From: Opitutus sp. GAS368
Lineage (GTDB): Bacteria > Verrucomicrobiota > Verrucomicrobiia > Opitutales > UBA953
Assembly (NCBI GenBank): GCA_945882655.1
Contig: CAMCWL010000008.1
Span: 1 to 32,052 of the forward strand
Direction: 5' to 3'
DNA: 32,052 nt
Shown here: piece by piece, positions 16,338 to 24,403 of the stretch
Layout of the letters: each line of letters starts with the position of its first letter
Position numbering within the stretch: position 1 is the stretch's first letter
Position numbers and translations under genes: made by a program
The notes under the pieces: model-generated
What the model saw: the letters and a program-made list of their open reading frames with translations, nothing else
What the model was told of the DNA's origin: nothing
Database searches by the model: none

Positions 16338-16880
16338 TTAGGCCTTCAGGATGGCCGAGACTGGGATATCCAGTCCGTCCTTCCACAGGGCTTCCAGGGC
16401 GTAGCTCTTGCGGATATCGTCGCGGAAGACGTGGAAAAGAACGTCGAAGGCATCCACGACCGTCCAGCCGCTGTCGCGCTGGGATTCGGAGCGGGAAGTC
16501 ACGCCAACATCATCAAGGGCATGCTCAAGGGCGATGCGCAGAGCGCGCAGGTGCGGCTCGGACGTACCGGTGGCGATGACAAGGAAATCAGCGATGGAAG
16601 AAATCTGGCCCATCTCGAGGACGCGGATCTCGACGGCTTTCTTGTCATCCAAGGCGCGCACGGCGGCGATGAGGTGGGCCGGAATCTTCGGCATGACCAC
16701 CATCGGCTTGGCGGCAGCCTTCTCGCCGCGGCTCTTGGCCTTCAAAGCAGGGATGGCTGGGATGACGCGGCGTGCCGGGCGGACCGAACGGGCGGCAGGC
16801 TTGGCCGACTTGCCAGCGGGGCGACCCTTAGCGGCAGGCTTGGCGGAGGTCTTCTTGGTCTTCTTTTTAAGGGCGGACAT
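16338..16880 (-). CDS. rsfS: Ribosomal silencing factor RsfS with a long basic N-terminal tail
   Basis: RsfS binds ribosomal protein uL14 and blocks 30S-50S joining when nutrients fall. The RsfS/Iojap domain occupies the last ~110 of 180 residues: SSIADFLVIATGTSEPHLRAL, then SGWTVVDAFDVLFHVF, RKSYALEALW. The first ~65 residues are an extra Lys/Ala/Pro/Arg tail (KPAAKGRPAGKSAKPAARSV) reminiscent of histone H1-like tails; typical RsfS is only 105-130 aa. The tail may add RNA affinity. It begins two bases after nadD, a pairing conserved in many bacteria, so they are cotranscribed. It converges on the tRNA gene. Confidence 0.95.
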   Translation of the reverse strand: MSALKKKTKKTSAKPAAKGRPAGKSAKPAARSVRPARRVIPAIPALKAKSRGEKAAAKPMVVMPKIPAHLIAAVRALDDKKAVEIRVLEMGQISSIADFLVIATGTSEPHLRALRIALEHALDDVGVTSRSESQRDSGWTVVDAFDVLFHVFRDDIRKSYALEALWKDGLDIPVSAILKA

Positions 16881-16882
16881 GG

Positions 16883-17473
16883 TCAGGCTTGGTAAAGGGA
16901 GCGCTCATCGATGTGGCGGGCGACCGCTAGGGGCAAGCCGTTTCGGGGCGAATCACCGCGGCGCAGGGCCTCGCGCAGGGCGGTGGAGGAGACCTGCACC
17001 GCCGGCGCCTTCAGCACGGTCAAGCGAATGAGCGCCGCGATGGCCGGAGGGGGCACAGTCGAGATACCATCACGTGACAGCACGGCAAATTCTACCAGAC
17101 TGCACAGCTCGGCGACCTCCTTCCACCGATCCAGCCTGGCCAACTGATCGGCCCCGAGGACCCAGACCCGCATGGCCTCAGGAAACTCTTTGGCTAATTC
17201 GCGGGCGGTCTCGACGGACCAGCTGGTGCCATCGCGATGGATTTCTCGCTCATCAATTACGGCCCACGGGCAATCTGCAAAGGCGAGGCGGCACATCGTC
17301 GCACGGTCGGCAGCGGAGGCCACTGGCGCGCCTGACCGCAAGGGCGCCTGTCCCGCTGGAATAATGCGGACCTCATCCAATCCCAGCTGCTTATGCGCGG
17401 CCACGGCTGCCGCCACATGACCCGCATGCGGAGGATCGAAAGTCCCACCTAGGATACCGATGGCAGCAGGCAT
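16883..17473 (-). CDS. nadD: Nicotinate-nucleotide adenylyltransferase
   Basis: Adenylates nicotinate mononucleotide to deamido-NAD in NAD synthesis. It is 196 aa, normal for NadD. The nucleotidyltransferase signature GGTFDPPHAGH (9-19, containing the HxGH motif), WVLGADQLARL in the middle, and the C-terminal VSSTALREALRRG (ISSTxxR-type motif) are all present. The neighbouring rsfS gene supports NadD over the related phosphopantetheine adenylyltransferase. It is the first gene of a two-gene unit with rsfS. It stands divergently to lpxI, with 81 bases between the chosen starts. Confidence 0.96.
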   Translation of the reverse strand: MPAAIGILGGTFDPPHAGHVAAAVAAHKQLGLDEVRIIPAGQAPLRSGAPVASAADRATMCRLAFADCPWAVIDEREIHRDGTSWSVETARELAKEFPEAMRVWVLGADQLARLDRWKEVAELCSLVEFAVLSRDGISTVPPPAIAALIRLTVLKAPAVQVSSTALREALRRGDSPRNGLPLAVARHIDERSLYQA

Positions 17474-17554
17474 GGCGCATTACGCTCCGGCCGGCCGCCG
17501 GTGGCAACCCAAAGCAGGCTTGAGCCCGAGCCCTTCCGCCGAAACACTGCCTCT

Positions 17555-18409
17555 ATGGCGTCTGCCTCGCGATTCCTCCCCCCGGGCTTCGACCCCACGC
17601 AGACCGTGGCGGTCATCGCCGGTAAAGGCCGCTACCCCGCCCTGCTCGTCGAATGTGCCCACGCCCGCGGCGCCAAGGTAAAGTTGATCTCCTTTGAAGA
17701 AGAGACCGACCCAGCCCTCATCGCCACCTTCGCCCCCGCCGACCACCGCGCGATTCCTGTCGGCAAACTCGGGCAGATGCTCGACGCCCTCAAAGAACTC
17801 GGTGCCGCTGGTGCCGTGATGGCCGGCCAAGTTACCCCGCGCAAACTATTCACCGGCATGGTGCCTGACCTGAAGCTCATCGCGCTGATGGCCTCCCTCA
17901 AGGAACGCAACGCCGAGACCATCTTCGGTGCCATCTCCGTCGAGATTGAGAAGATCGGCGTCCGCATGCTCGATGCGCGCATCTTTCTCGAGGACCACCT
18001 CTCCACACCTGGCTGTATGACCGGCTGGGCCTGTGGCATCGGCGACGACGAGCTTGAATTCGGTACGCGCATGGCCCGCGAGATGGCCCGACTCGACGTC
18101 GGTCAGTCCGTCGTCACGGCCAAGGGCACGGTGATTGCGGTCGAAGCCTTCGAAGGCACCGACAACATGCTCCGCCGCTGCTCGCAGACCGGCGGCAAAG
18201 AGATGCTGCTCATCAAGACCGCGAAGCACGCCCAAGACTGGCGCTTCGACGTTCCTTGCTTCGGCGTCAAGACGCTCGAAAGCATGGCCGAAGGCGGCGT
18301 GACGAAAGCCGCGCTCGAAGCGGATGCGGTCATCCTCATCGATAAGCCCGCCGTTATCGCCCGGGCCAAGCAGCTCGGCATCGACCTCTTCGGCTTCGGC
18401 CCAGTCTGA
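17555..18409 (+). CDS. lpxI: UDP-2,3-diacylglucosamine pyrophosphatase LpxI
   Basis: Hydrolyses UDP-2,3-diacylglucosamine to lipid X in lipid A synthesis, replacing LpxH in many bacteria. From the ATG at 17555 it is 284 aa, normal for LpxI. An earlier GTG at 17501 would add 18 unconserved residues overlapping the nadD leader, so I prefer the ATG. Family hallmarks are AVIAGKGRYPALLVECA near the N-terminus, VGKLGQML, the GQVTPRKLF and MASLKERNAETIFGA segments, QSVVTAKGTVIAVEAFEGTD in the C-terminal domain, and the MLLIKTAKHAQDWRFDVPCFG block. Its presence implies a lipid A-bearing outer membrane. It is monocistronic and runs towards the small membrane protein gene. Confidence 0.95.
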   Translation: MASASRFLPPGFDPTQTVAVIAGKGRYPALLVECAHARGAKVKLISFEEETDPALIATFAPADHRAIPVGKLGQMLDALKELGAAGAVMAGQVTPRKLFTGMVPDLKLIALMASLKERNAETIFGAISVEIEKIGVRMLDARIFLEDHLSTPGCMTGWACGIGDDELEFGTRMAREMARLDVGQSVVTAKGTVIAVEAFEGTDNMLRRCSQTGGKEMLLIKTAKHAQDWRFDVPCFGVKTLESMAEGGVTKAALEADAVILIDKPAVIARAKQLGIDLFGFGPV

Positions 18410-18433
18410 AAAACCCGAAGGACTCAGCCTTCG
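18410..18433 (-). terminator. Rho-independent terminator of the small membrane-protein gene
   Basis: On the minus strand CGAAGG pairs with CCTTCG around a six-base loop, followed by GGTTTTTC. The stem overlaps the last codons of the 92-aa ORF. On the plus strand the same hairpin is followed by AAGAAATT, so it serves mainly the minus strand. Confidence 0.6.
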
Positions 18434-18702
18434 AAGAAATTCCAGGCGACGGCGCTCTCGGCCAGCACCCACGCAGCCACCAAGGCAAGCGCCAGCAGGA
18501 CCCATTTACGATGACGGGCCCAGATTTCTGGCGTCTCCGCCGCATGATCCAATCCGCGCCGCGTGCTCAGCAGCAACTTTAGGCGCGCATGCCAAGCTAG
18601 CTTGGTCTCGCCTGAAAGATCCTTATGGGCATACGCGTTGACCCGGTAATCGGGCTTGCGGAACAGCTGGGCGAGACGACGCAACACATCCCCTGCATAC
18701 AC
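18424..18702 (-). CDS. Small single-pass membrane protein, unknown (92 aa)
   Basis: Not recognised. The first ~65 residues are basic (RRLAQLFRKPDY, then HARLKLLLSTRRGLDH). A hydrophobic helix follows at about 67-87 (WVLLALALVAAWVLAESAVAW), with a short C-terminal end. Basic residues before the helix predict a cytosolic N-terminus. The ORF-track start is a GTG at 18702. An alternative GTG five codons later is preceded by AGGGG and may be the better start. A terminator with a T-run on this strand at its stop codon, and a palindromic intergenic region facing panB, support a real gene. The short length and lack of a known family keep confidence moderate. Confidence 0.6.
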   Translation of the reverse strand: MYAGDVLRRLAQLFRKPDYRVNAYAHKDLSGETKLAWHARLKLLLSTRRGLDHAAETPEIWARHRKWVLLALALVAAWVLAESAVAWNFFEG

Positions 18703-18705
18703 CCT

Positions 18706-18741
18706 TTACCCACGCTTTACAAGCGGAGCGTCTCTGGGTAA
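18706..18741. promoter_or_regulatory. Nested palindrome between the small membrane-protein gene and panB
   Basis: TTACCC/GGGTAA (18706-18711, 18736-18741) encloses ACGCT/AGCGT (18712-18716, 18727-18731). The 48-base intergenic region must also hold the panB promoter and the divergent one. A minus-strand TTGACT lies just beyond it. It could be an operator or a leader hairpin. Confidence 0.3.
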
Positions 18742-18750
18742 GTCAAAGGC

Positions 18751-19518
18751 GTGAAGTCCACCACCCGGTCCCTCCGCGCCCTCAAAGGCGTCCGGCCCAT
18801 CGTCTGCCTGACCGCCTACGATGTGAGCACGGCCCGCATCGCGGACGCCGGTGGCGCCGACCTGATCCTCGTCGGCGACTCCTTAGGTAACACGGTCCTC
18901 GGCCTCCCGGATACGGTGGGGGTGACCCTCGACATGATGCTCCACCACTCCGCCGCCGTCGCCCGCGCCAAGACGGAAGCCCTCGTGGTGGGCGACCTGC
19001 CCTTCGGCCTGGCCCACGACAGCTTCCCCAAGCTCCTCGGCTACTGCCGCCGCTTCCTCCAAGAAGGCGGCGTCAAGGCCGTGAAGATCGAAGGCGGCGC
19101 CTCCCTCGCGCCGGCCATCGCGCGCCTCGTCGACGCCGGCATCCCGGTCATGGGACATGTCGGCATGCTCCCTCAACGCGTCCACTCTGCCGGTTATCGT
19201 CGTCGCGGACTCACCCCTGAAGACCAGAGGCAAATCCTGATCGATGCCCAAGCCGTCGCCGCTGCCGGCGCCTTCGCGGTGGTCGTCGAATGCGTCGACG
19301 AAAAATTCATGCCAAAGATCACCGAGGCCATCTCCGTCCCGACCATCGGTATCGGCTCTGGTCGCGGTTGCGATGGCCAGATCCTCGTCATCCACGACCT
19401 GCTCGGGCTCACGCCGGAGCCTCCGCCCTTCGCTCGACCTGAAGCCAACCTGCACCGTGACGCGGTCGCGGCCGTCCGCCGCTGGGCCACCAAGGTGCGC
19501 ACCAAGAAATCCAAATGA
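18751..19518 (+). CDS. panB: 3-methyl-2-oxobutanoate hydroxymethyltransferase
   Basis: Transfers a hydroxymethyl group from methylene-THF to ketoisovalerate, giving ketopantoate for pantothenate and CoA. It is 255 aa, near the usual ~265. The start is a GTG. Visible are CLTAYDVSTARI near the N-terminus, the metal-binding DLILVGDSLGNTVLG (Asp43), VTLDMMLHHSAAV, KIEGG, the PanB signature GHVGMLPQRVHSAGY, and the catalytic glutamate in VVVECVDE. The ATGA overlap with gpsA makes it the first gene of a panB-gpsA-SET unit. No panC or panD is nearby. Confidence 0.97.
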   Translation: MKSTTRSLRALKGVRPIVCLTAYDVSTARIADAGGADLILVGDSLGNTVLGLPDTVGVTLDMMLHHSAAVARAKTEALVVGDLPFGLAHDSFPKLLGYCRRFLQEGGVKAVKIEGGASLAPAIARLVDAGIPVMGHVGMLPQRVHSAGYRRRGLTPEDQRQILIDAQAVAAAGAFAVVVECVDEKFMPKITEAISVPTIGIGSGRGCDGQILVIHDLLGLTPEPPPFARPEANLHRDAVAAVRRWATKVRTKKSK

Positions 19519-20516
19519 ACTGCGTCATCTTCGGAGCCGGCGGATGGGGAACGGCCATGGCCATCCACCTCGCCCGCCAAGGTCAGACCGTCACGCTCGT
19601 CCCGCGCCGCGCCGAACAGGCCCTCGCGCTCGCCACCACGCGCGAGAATAAGGAATACCTGCCCGGACACCGCCTCGATGATTCGATTCAGATCGGACTC
19701 GAACCGCTGCCGGCGCTCATGGACGCCGACCTGGTCTTCCTCGCCTGCCCTTCCAAAGGCCTACCGGAATTACTGAAATCGATCGGGCCGGCCGTACGCG
19801 GCTCGTCGACCAAGATGGCCATCTCGCTCTGCAAAGGGCTCGACCTCACCACGCTGCGTCGCCCGTCTGAGATGATGGCCGACGCCTTCGGCACAATTCC
19901 AGTAGGTACCCTAAGCGGCCCAAGTAATGCCGACGAAGTCGCCCGCGGACTCCCGACCGCGCTGGTGCTCGCTGCGATTACGGACGACGCTCTCCTTAAG
20001 GATGTCCAAGCAGTCGTCAGCGGACCGACGCTGCGCGCCTATACTTCGACCGACCTCATCGGCGTCGAGATCGGTGGCACGCTCAAGAACGTCTACGCGC
20101 TGGGCGCCGGCCTATGCGATGGTCTCGGACTCGGCTCCAACGCCAAAGCCGCGATGCTCACCCGCTCGTTACAGGAAATGGCCCGACTCGGCGAAGCCCT
20201 CGGCGCGCGTCCCGAAACTTTCCTCGGCCTCGGCGGCGTCGGTGACCTGATGGCCACCGCGCACGGCTCTTGGAGTCGCAACCGTTCTCTCGGCGAACAG
20301 CTGGCTAAAGATCCGCAAGGCACGCTCGCCGCACTCACCTCCCGCAAGGAAGCTGTCGAAGGCCACCGCGCCGCCGAAGCGTTGTCCAAGCTGGCAACCA
20401 GCCGAGGCCTCGAAGCCCCCATTCTTTTCTGCCTGCACGCGATTCTCTACAAGGGACTTGATCCCCGCGCCGGCGTCGTCGCGCTGATGACACGCGACCT
20501 CCGTTCGGAGGCATGA
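19515..20516 (+). CDS. gpsA: Glycerol-3-phosphate dehydrogenase [NAD(P)+]
   Basis: Reduces dihydroxyacetone phosphate to sn-glycerol 3-phosphate for phospholipid synthesis. The 333-aa length is typical. The Rossmann glycine motif GAGGWGTAMA is at residues 7-16. The LSGPSNADEVARG segment, the catalytic lysine in GGTLKNVYALGAG, and the substrate-binding GLGGVGDLMATAHGSWSRNR block are all present. It overlaps panB by four bases at its start and the SET gene by four at its end (ATGA at both), so the three are translationally coupled. Confidence 0.97.
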   Translation: MNCVIFGAGGWGTAMAIHLARQGQTVTLVPRRAEQALALATTRENKEYLPGHRLDDSIQIGLEPLPALMDADLVFLACPSKGLPELLKSIGPAVRGSSTKMAISLCKGLDLTTLRRPSEMMADAFGTIPVGTLSGPSNADEVARGLPTALVLAAITDDALLKDVQAVVSGPTLRAYTSTDLIGVEIGGTLKNVYALGAGLCDGLGLGSNAKAAMLTRSLQEMARLGEALGARPETFLGLGGVGDLMATAHGSWSRNRSLGEQLAKDPQGTLAALTSRKEAVEGHRAAEALSKLATSRGLEAPILFCLHAILYKGLDPRAGVVALMTRDLRSEA

Positions 20517-20977
20517 GCGCCGCCGACGTCGAGTCGCGCCCCTCACCTATCGCCGGCCTCGGACTCTTCGCGAAGCGGGAGTTCACGGAGGGTGAACGGA
20601 TCTCCCGCTACTCTGGCGTGACGACCTTGGAGCCCCCGTCGGCAGCCTCCTCCGGCGGTAAAGTCTACGCCCTGGAAATCGCCCCAGGGAGATGGCTGGA
20701 TGGGACCTCGGAAGATAACCCTTCTCGGCACGCCAACCACGCCTGCCACCCCAATGCAGAACTCATCTGGCACGAGGAAGAATCGGAGGCTTGGCTGACC
20801 GCCCGGAGACCGATTACCGCGGGTGAAGAAATCACCTTCGACTATGGCTTTTCATTGGCCGAAAGCCTCTTTCACCCGTGCGCCTGCGGGGCATCGGACT
20901 GCGTCGGTCGCATTATCGCCACCCCCTTGCGCCCCGCCCTCCGCCGCCACCTGCGTTTTTCGCGTCCAAGGGATTGA
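20513..20977 (+). CDS. SET-domain protein methyltransferase
   Basis: A 154-aa protein consisting almost solely of a SET domain, the fold of eukaryotic-type lysine methyltransferases. It shows IAGLGLFAKREFTEGERISRY at the N-terminus, then the SAM-binding/pseudoknot motifs RHANHACHPNAEL (RFINHSCxPN-like) and AGEEITFDYGF. A post-SET-like CACGASDC cysteine cluster follows, which with one further cysteine would bind zinc and complete the substrate channel. The catalytic core is therefore intact. The bacterial substrate is unknown; histone-like or ribosomal proteins are possibilities. It overlaps gpsA by four bases. Small stand-alone SET proteins occur in Chlamydiae and Verrucomicrobia, among others. 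Confidence 0.92.
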   Translation: MSAADVESRPSPIAGLGLFAKREFTEGERISRYSGVTTLEPPSAASSGGKVYALEIAPGRWLDGTSEDNPSRHANHACHPNAELIWHEEESEAWLTARRPITAGEEITFDYGFSLAESLFHPCACGASDCVGRIIATPLRPALRRHLRFSRPRD

Positions 20978-21028
20978 CCACCCGCATCAGGAAGGTCAGT
21001 TTTCGCAGGTCAAACAGTCCATTTCTCC

Positions 21029-22432
21029 ATGAAAAAAGTCGCCCTTACCGAGCTCGATCCCCGGCTCCAAAAACAGATCACCGCCGCGGACCAGCAGCTG
21101 AAGACCAACCCCCAGTACGCCATCGAGGTCCTCACGGGCATCCTCGTCCGCAATCCGGGCTGCATTGAAGTGCGTCGCACCCTCCGGAAGGCCCAGAAAG
21201 CCCTCCACGGAACGAAGAAGGGTCTCTTTGACGGTATCGCCGGTGCCCTCACCTCGGGCAAGATTGCCAAGGCCGTGGAAGCTGACCCGATCGCCGCGAT
21301 TGCCGCCGCCGAAGAAGTCCTCGCCAAGAAGCCGATCGACTCCAACGCGAACAAGACCATCGCCCTCGCCGCCACCAAACTGGAATTCCACGATCTCGCC
21401 GCGTTCGCCTACGAAGAACTCGCGAACAACGAACCCACAGAGATTCAGCACTTTGTTGACCTTGCCAATGTCTGGATCGCCGCCGGTGAAAATGATAACG
21501 CCCTGAACGCTGCCGACAGAGGCCTCAAACTCTTCCCTGGCAACGGCGACCTCCAGGAAGCCGTCCGCAAGGCCTCGGTCAACAAGACGATGAAAAAGGG
21601 CAACTGGGAGGACAAAGGCGACTTCCAATCCAAGCTCAAGGACAAGGACGAAGCACTCCGCCTCGACCAGTCCGCCCGCACGGTCACCGACTCGGCCACC
21701 GCCCTCGCTCAGGCCGCCGAACTCGCCCAGAAGATCCAGGCGTCTCCCGATAACCTCGACCTCTACCGTGACATCGTCCGCATGTTCCTTATCGCCGAGG
21801 ACCTCGACAGTGCGATCGCATGGCTCCAGCGCGGCCGCCTGACGACCCTCGGCAAGGCCGACACCTCCCTTGAACGTCAGGAAAGTGACCTCGTTATCCG
21901 CCAGTACGAGCGCAACTCCAAGCAGCTCCGCGAGGCGATCACCGCCAACCCGGCCGACGCCGCCAGCAAGGACGCCCTCGCCAAGAACGAGACCGAGCTC
22001 AACGACTTCCGCCTCAAGACCTCCATCGCACTGGTCGAACGCTACCCGAACGACTTCGCTTACCGCTACGAGCTCGGCACCCTCCTGCTCGCCGCCAACC
22101 GTCTCGAGGATGCCGTCCAGCAACTCCAGTACGCCCAGCGCAACCCGAAGTTCCGTCAGCCGGCCCTCCTCGCCATCGGTCTCGCCTTCACTCAAGGCGG
22201 TAAGTTTGACTTGGCCATCGAGCAGCTGACCGCCGCCAAGAGCGAAGTCCAACTGATGAACGACCTGAAGAAGGAAATCATCTACGCCCTCGGCGACACC
22301 TTTGAAAAGATGGGCAAAGACAAGGAAGCCGTCGACGAATACAAGGTCATCTACATGGCCGACTCGGGCTACCGTGACGTCGCCAAGAAGATTAACGACT
22401 TCTACGAACGCCAGAAGGGCGCAACGGCCTAA
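21029..22432 (+). CDS. Tetratricopeptide-repeat protein (467 aa)
   Basis: A soluble, helical-repeat scaffold. Degenerate TPR units are seen near residues 30-60 (AIEVLTGILVRNPGCIEV), 95-185 (AAEEVLAKKP, then DNALNAADRGLKLFPGNGDL), 235-270 (NLDLYRDIVRMFLIAEDLDSAIAWLQRG) and 345-450. The last includes DFAYRYELGTLLLAANRLEDAV and a final ALGDTFEKMGKDKEAVDEYK. Residues 62-85 form a Gly/Ala-rich interruption. There is no signal peptide or membrane helix. TPR proteins mediate protein-protein contacts; no partner is evident. It lies 51 bases after the SET gene and 63 before the PurA-family gene, so it may be part of that transcript. Confidence 0.88.
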   Translation: MKKVALTELDPRLQKQITAADQQLKTNPQYAIEVLTGILVRNPGCIEVRRTLRKAQKALHGTKKGLFDGIAGALTSGKIAKAVEADPIAAIAAAEEVLAKKPIDSNANKTIALAATKLEFHDLAAFAYEELANNEPTEIQHFVDLANVWIAAGENDNALNAADRGLKLFPGNGDLQEAVRKASVNKTMKKGNWEDKGDFQSKLKDKDEALRLDQSARTVTDSATALAQAAELAQKIQASPDNLDLYRDIVRMFLIAEDLDSAIAWLQRGRLTTLGKADTSLERQESDLVIRQYERNSKQLREAITANPADAASKDALAKNETELNDFRLKTSIALVERYPNDFAYRYELGTLLLAANRLEDAVQQLQYAQRNPKFRQPALLAIGLAFTQGGKFDLAIEQLTAAKSEVQLMNDLKKEIIYALGDTFEKMGKDKEAVDEYKVIYMADSGYRDVAKKINDFYERQKGATA

Positions 22433-22495
22433 GCCTCACCTCCGCCTTCACCCTCTTGCGGACGGCTTCACCCGCCCGCCTCCCTTTTCCTGCCC

Positions 22496-24043
22496 ATGGC
22501 ACTCACTCCCTTTAAGAGCAACCTCATCGCCGACGTCGGCATCAGCATGGGAGACGAAGGTAAGGGCCGCCTCATCCCTGAGATCGTCCGCGAACTCCAA
22601 GCCCTCACGGGACGTCGCGACGTGGTCGGCACCGTCCTCAAGGTCAACGGCGGCGCCAACTCGGGCCACACAGTCGCCGGACTGAAACTCAATCTACTCC
22701 CCGGCGGCGTGGCCGAACATGACGTCGCCTGCCTGGCCCTCGGCTCTGGTGTCGTCGCCGACCCGCGCAAGGCGCTCTGGGAGGCGCTGCCGCTCGAGAA
22801 GATTGGCATCCCGGTACTCAACCGTCTACTTATCGACGAGCGCTGCATGATCAGCGACGTCTCCCACCGCATCCTCGATCTAGCTTGGGAAGACTACCGC
22901 ATTAACGTCCTCGGCCACGAAGCCCGTGGCTCCACCGGACGTGGCATCACGCCCGCCTATGCGGATGAAGTCGGCCAGTTCCAGATTCACTATTCTGAAT
23001 TCCTCGGCGCCAAGTCCGACTACGCGACGCGCCTCTCATCCCGCCTGAACCGCGCCGCCTCGATTGTGCGCGACGTCTGCAAACTCTCGCCCGACAAGTG
23101 GGCCGGACTCTTCGCCAAACTCACCGAAGCCGAACTGCGAGCCAACAAGGGCGCCATCGACTCCGGCGTCTTCACGGCGGCGGAATTCGACTTCACCCGC
23201 TTCGCTGGCAAGGAACCGTTCACCTTCGACCACGCCGCCGTCCTCGATTGCTACTGGAAGGCCGGCGCCTCGCTCGCCCATACCATCGGCGATGTCCGCG
23301 AACGCATTCTTGGCGACCTCGCCGCCGATCGCCGCATCATCGGTGAGTTCGGTCAGGCCTACTGGCTCGACAAGCGCGCGGGCTTCGCCCCGAACGTCAC
23401 GGCCTCGCATACCTACACGCCAGAGTTCTTCCAGTCCGCCGGCATCCCGGTCCAAGCGATTCATACGGTCGGTTGCTGCAAGGCCTACGACACGAAGGTC
23501 GGCACACACGTCTTCCTGACAAAGATGCCGGAAGAACACCCGCTCCAGCGCGCCCTCGCGAAGCTCGAGTTCGGCACCAGCACCGGTCGCCAGCGCATGG
23601 TGGGCTGGTCCGACCTGGTCGAAAAGGCCGACGCCCTCCGCTACGGCGGTTACGACGACATCGTCCTCAACAAACTCGACGCCCTCTCGCCCCACGGCGA
23701 ATGGAAGGGCGGCGACCTGCTCGTCTGCACGGGCTACCGTGACGCGGCTGGCAAGGTCGTTTCCGGCGTCCCTCGTAACGACGCGGTGCGCCGCACGCTA
23801 CAGCCCATCTACGCCACCCTGCCTGGCTGGACAGCCGATATCACCAAGGTGCGCTCCTACGCCCAGCTACCCGCTGAAGCACGTCGCTACGTGGCCTTCA
23901 CAATGGCAGAGATCGTCCGCCTGGCTTCCCGCGGCGGTTCCCTACCCTATCTCCCGAACCTTCGCTACATCGGCGTGGGTCCGGACCCTGACCAGATCAT
24001 CTCCGACGTCCCCGCGACGGCCGAGCTCATCAAGCAGGCCTAA
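22496..24043 (+). CDS. purA: Divergent adenylosuccinate synthetase family protein (PurA-like)
   Basis: PurA joins IMP and aspartate using GTP, giving adenylosuccinate for AMP synthesis. Family motifs are present: MGDEGKGR with the catalytic-base Asp position, GGANSGHTV with the catalytic His, [32 protein letters not shown] and the guanine-binding LNKLDAL. It is 515 aa rather than the usual ~430. The normally invariant stretch GTYPFVTSS is replaced by [11 protein letters not shown], and WGDEGKGK by SMGDEGKGR. It could be the organism's only PurA in a divergent clade, or a paralogue with another acceptor, as with the phage PurZ enzymes. I use the symbol as the family name. It lies 21 bases ahead of a small unknown gene. 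Confidence 0.8.
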   Translation: MALTPFKSNLIADVGISMGDEGKGRLIPEIVRELQALTGRRDVVGTVLKVNGGANSGHTVAGLKLNLLPGGVAEHDVACLALGSGVVADPRKALWEALPLEKIGIPVLNRLLIDERCMISDVSHRILDLAWEDYRINVLGHEARGSTGRGITPAYADEVGQFQIHYSEFLGAKSDYATRLSSRLNRAASIVRDVCKLSPDKWAGLFAKLTEAELRANKGAIDSGVFTAAEFDFTRFAGKEPFTFDHAAVLDCYWKAGASLAHTIGDVRERILGDLAADRRIIGEFGQAYWLDKRAGFAPNVTASHTYTPEFFQSAGIPVQAIHTVGCCKAYDTKVGTHVFLTKMPEEHPLQRALAKLEFGTSTGRQRMVGWSDLVEKADALRYGGYDDIVLNKLDALSPHGEWKGGDLLVCTGYRDAAGKVVSGVPRNDAVRRTLQPIYATLPGWTADITKVRSYAQLPAEARRYVAFTMAEIVRLASRGGSLPYLPNLRYIGVGPDPDQIISDVPATAELIKQA

Positions 24044-24064
24044 CTCACTTCCGCTGCCGCGCCG

Positions 24065-24403
24065 ATGGCTGATCTGGAACATAACTTCGCCATCCCGCTC
24101 TGGGCTCTCGTCGACCAATCCAAAGTGGAGGCCGGCACATCCGATATGCGCGGCCTCGCCAAGGAACTCGGCAAGTGGCTGGCGCACAATTTCGATGTCG
24201 ACCACAAGGGCGTGGCGATCGAGGAACCCTCGGGCACCGAACCCGGCGCGATGCCGATGTTCGTCGTTGCAAGCGTCCCGCAGGCGCAATGGCACGTGAT
24301 GATCGCGCTGGCCCAGAGCCGCGATTGTAAGCTATTCGTGGTGCTGCCGACGGAAAGCGGTGCCTTCGGCCTTCAGGAATTGAACATCCCAAAGCCGGAG
24401 TGA
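24065..24403 (+). CDS. Small soluble protein, unknown (112 aa)
   Basis: Not recognised. It is soluble and acidic, with an alpha/beta appearance (MFVVASVP, WHVMIALAQ, CKLFVVLP strands and helices) and no catalytic motif. It follows the PurA-like gene by 21 bases and probably shares its transcript. Its TGA directly abuts the stop codon of the converging HDAC-family gene (TGATCA), leaving no room for a terminator. The codon usage and length are consistent with a real gene. Confidence 0.75.
   Translation: MADLEHNFAIPLWALVDQSKVEAGTSDMRGLAKELGKWLAHNFDVDHKGVAIEEPSGTEPGAMPMFVVASVPQAQWHVMIALAQSRDCKLFVVLPTESGAFGLQELNIPKPE

Noticed and set aside
20996-22252. 418-aa minus-strand ORF
   Set aside because: Antisense shadow of the TPR protein; no family features and extreme Gly/Val/Glu content.
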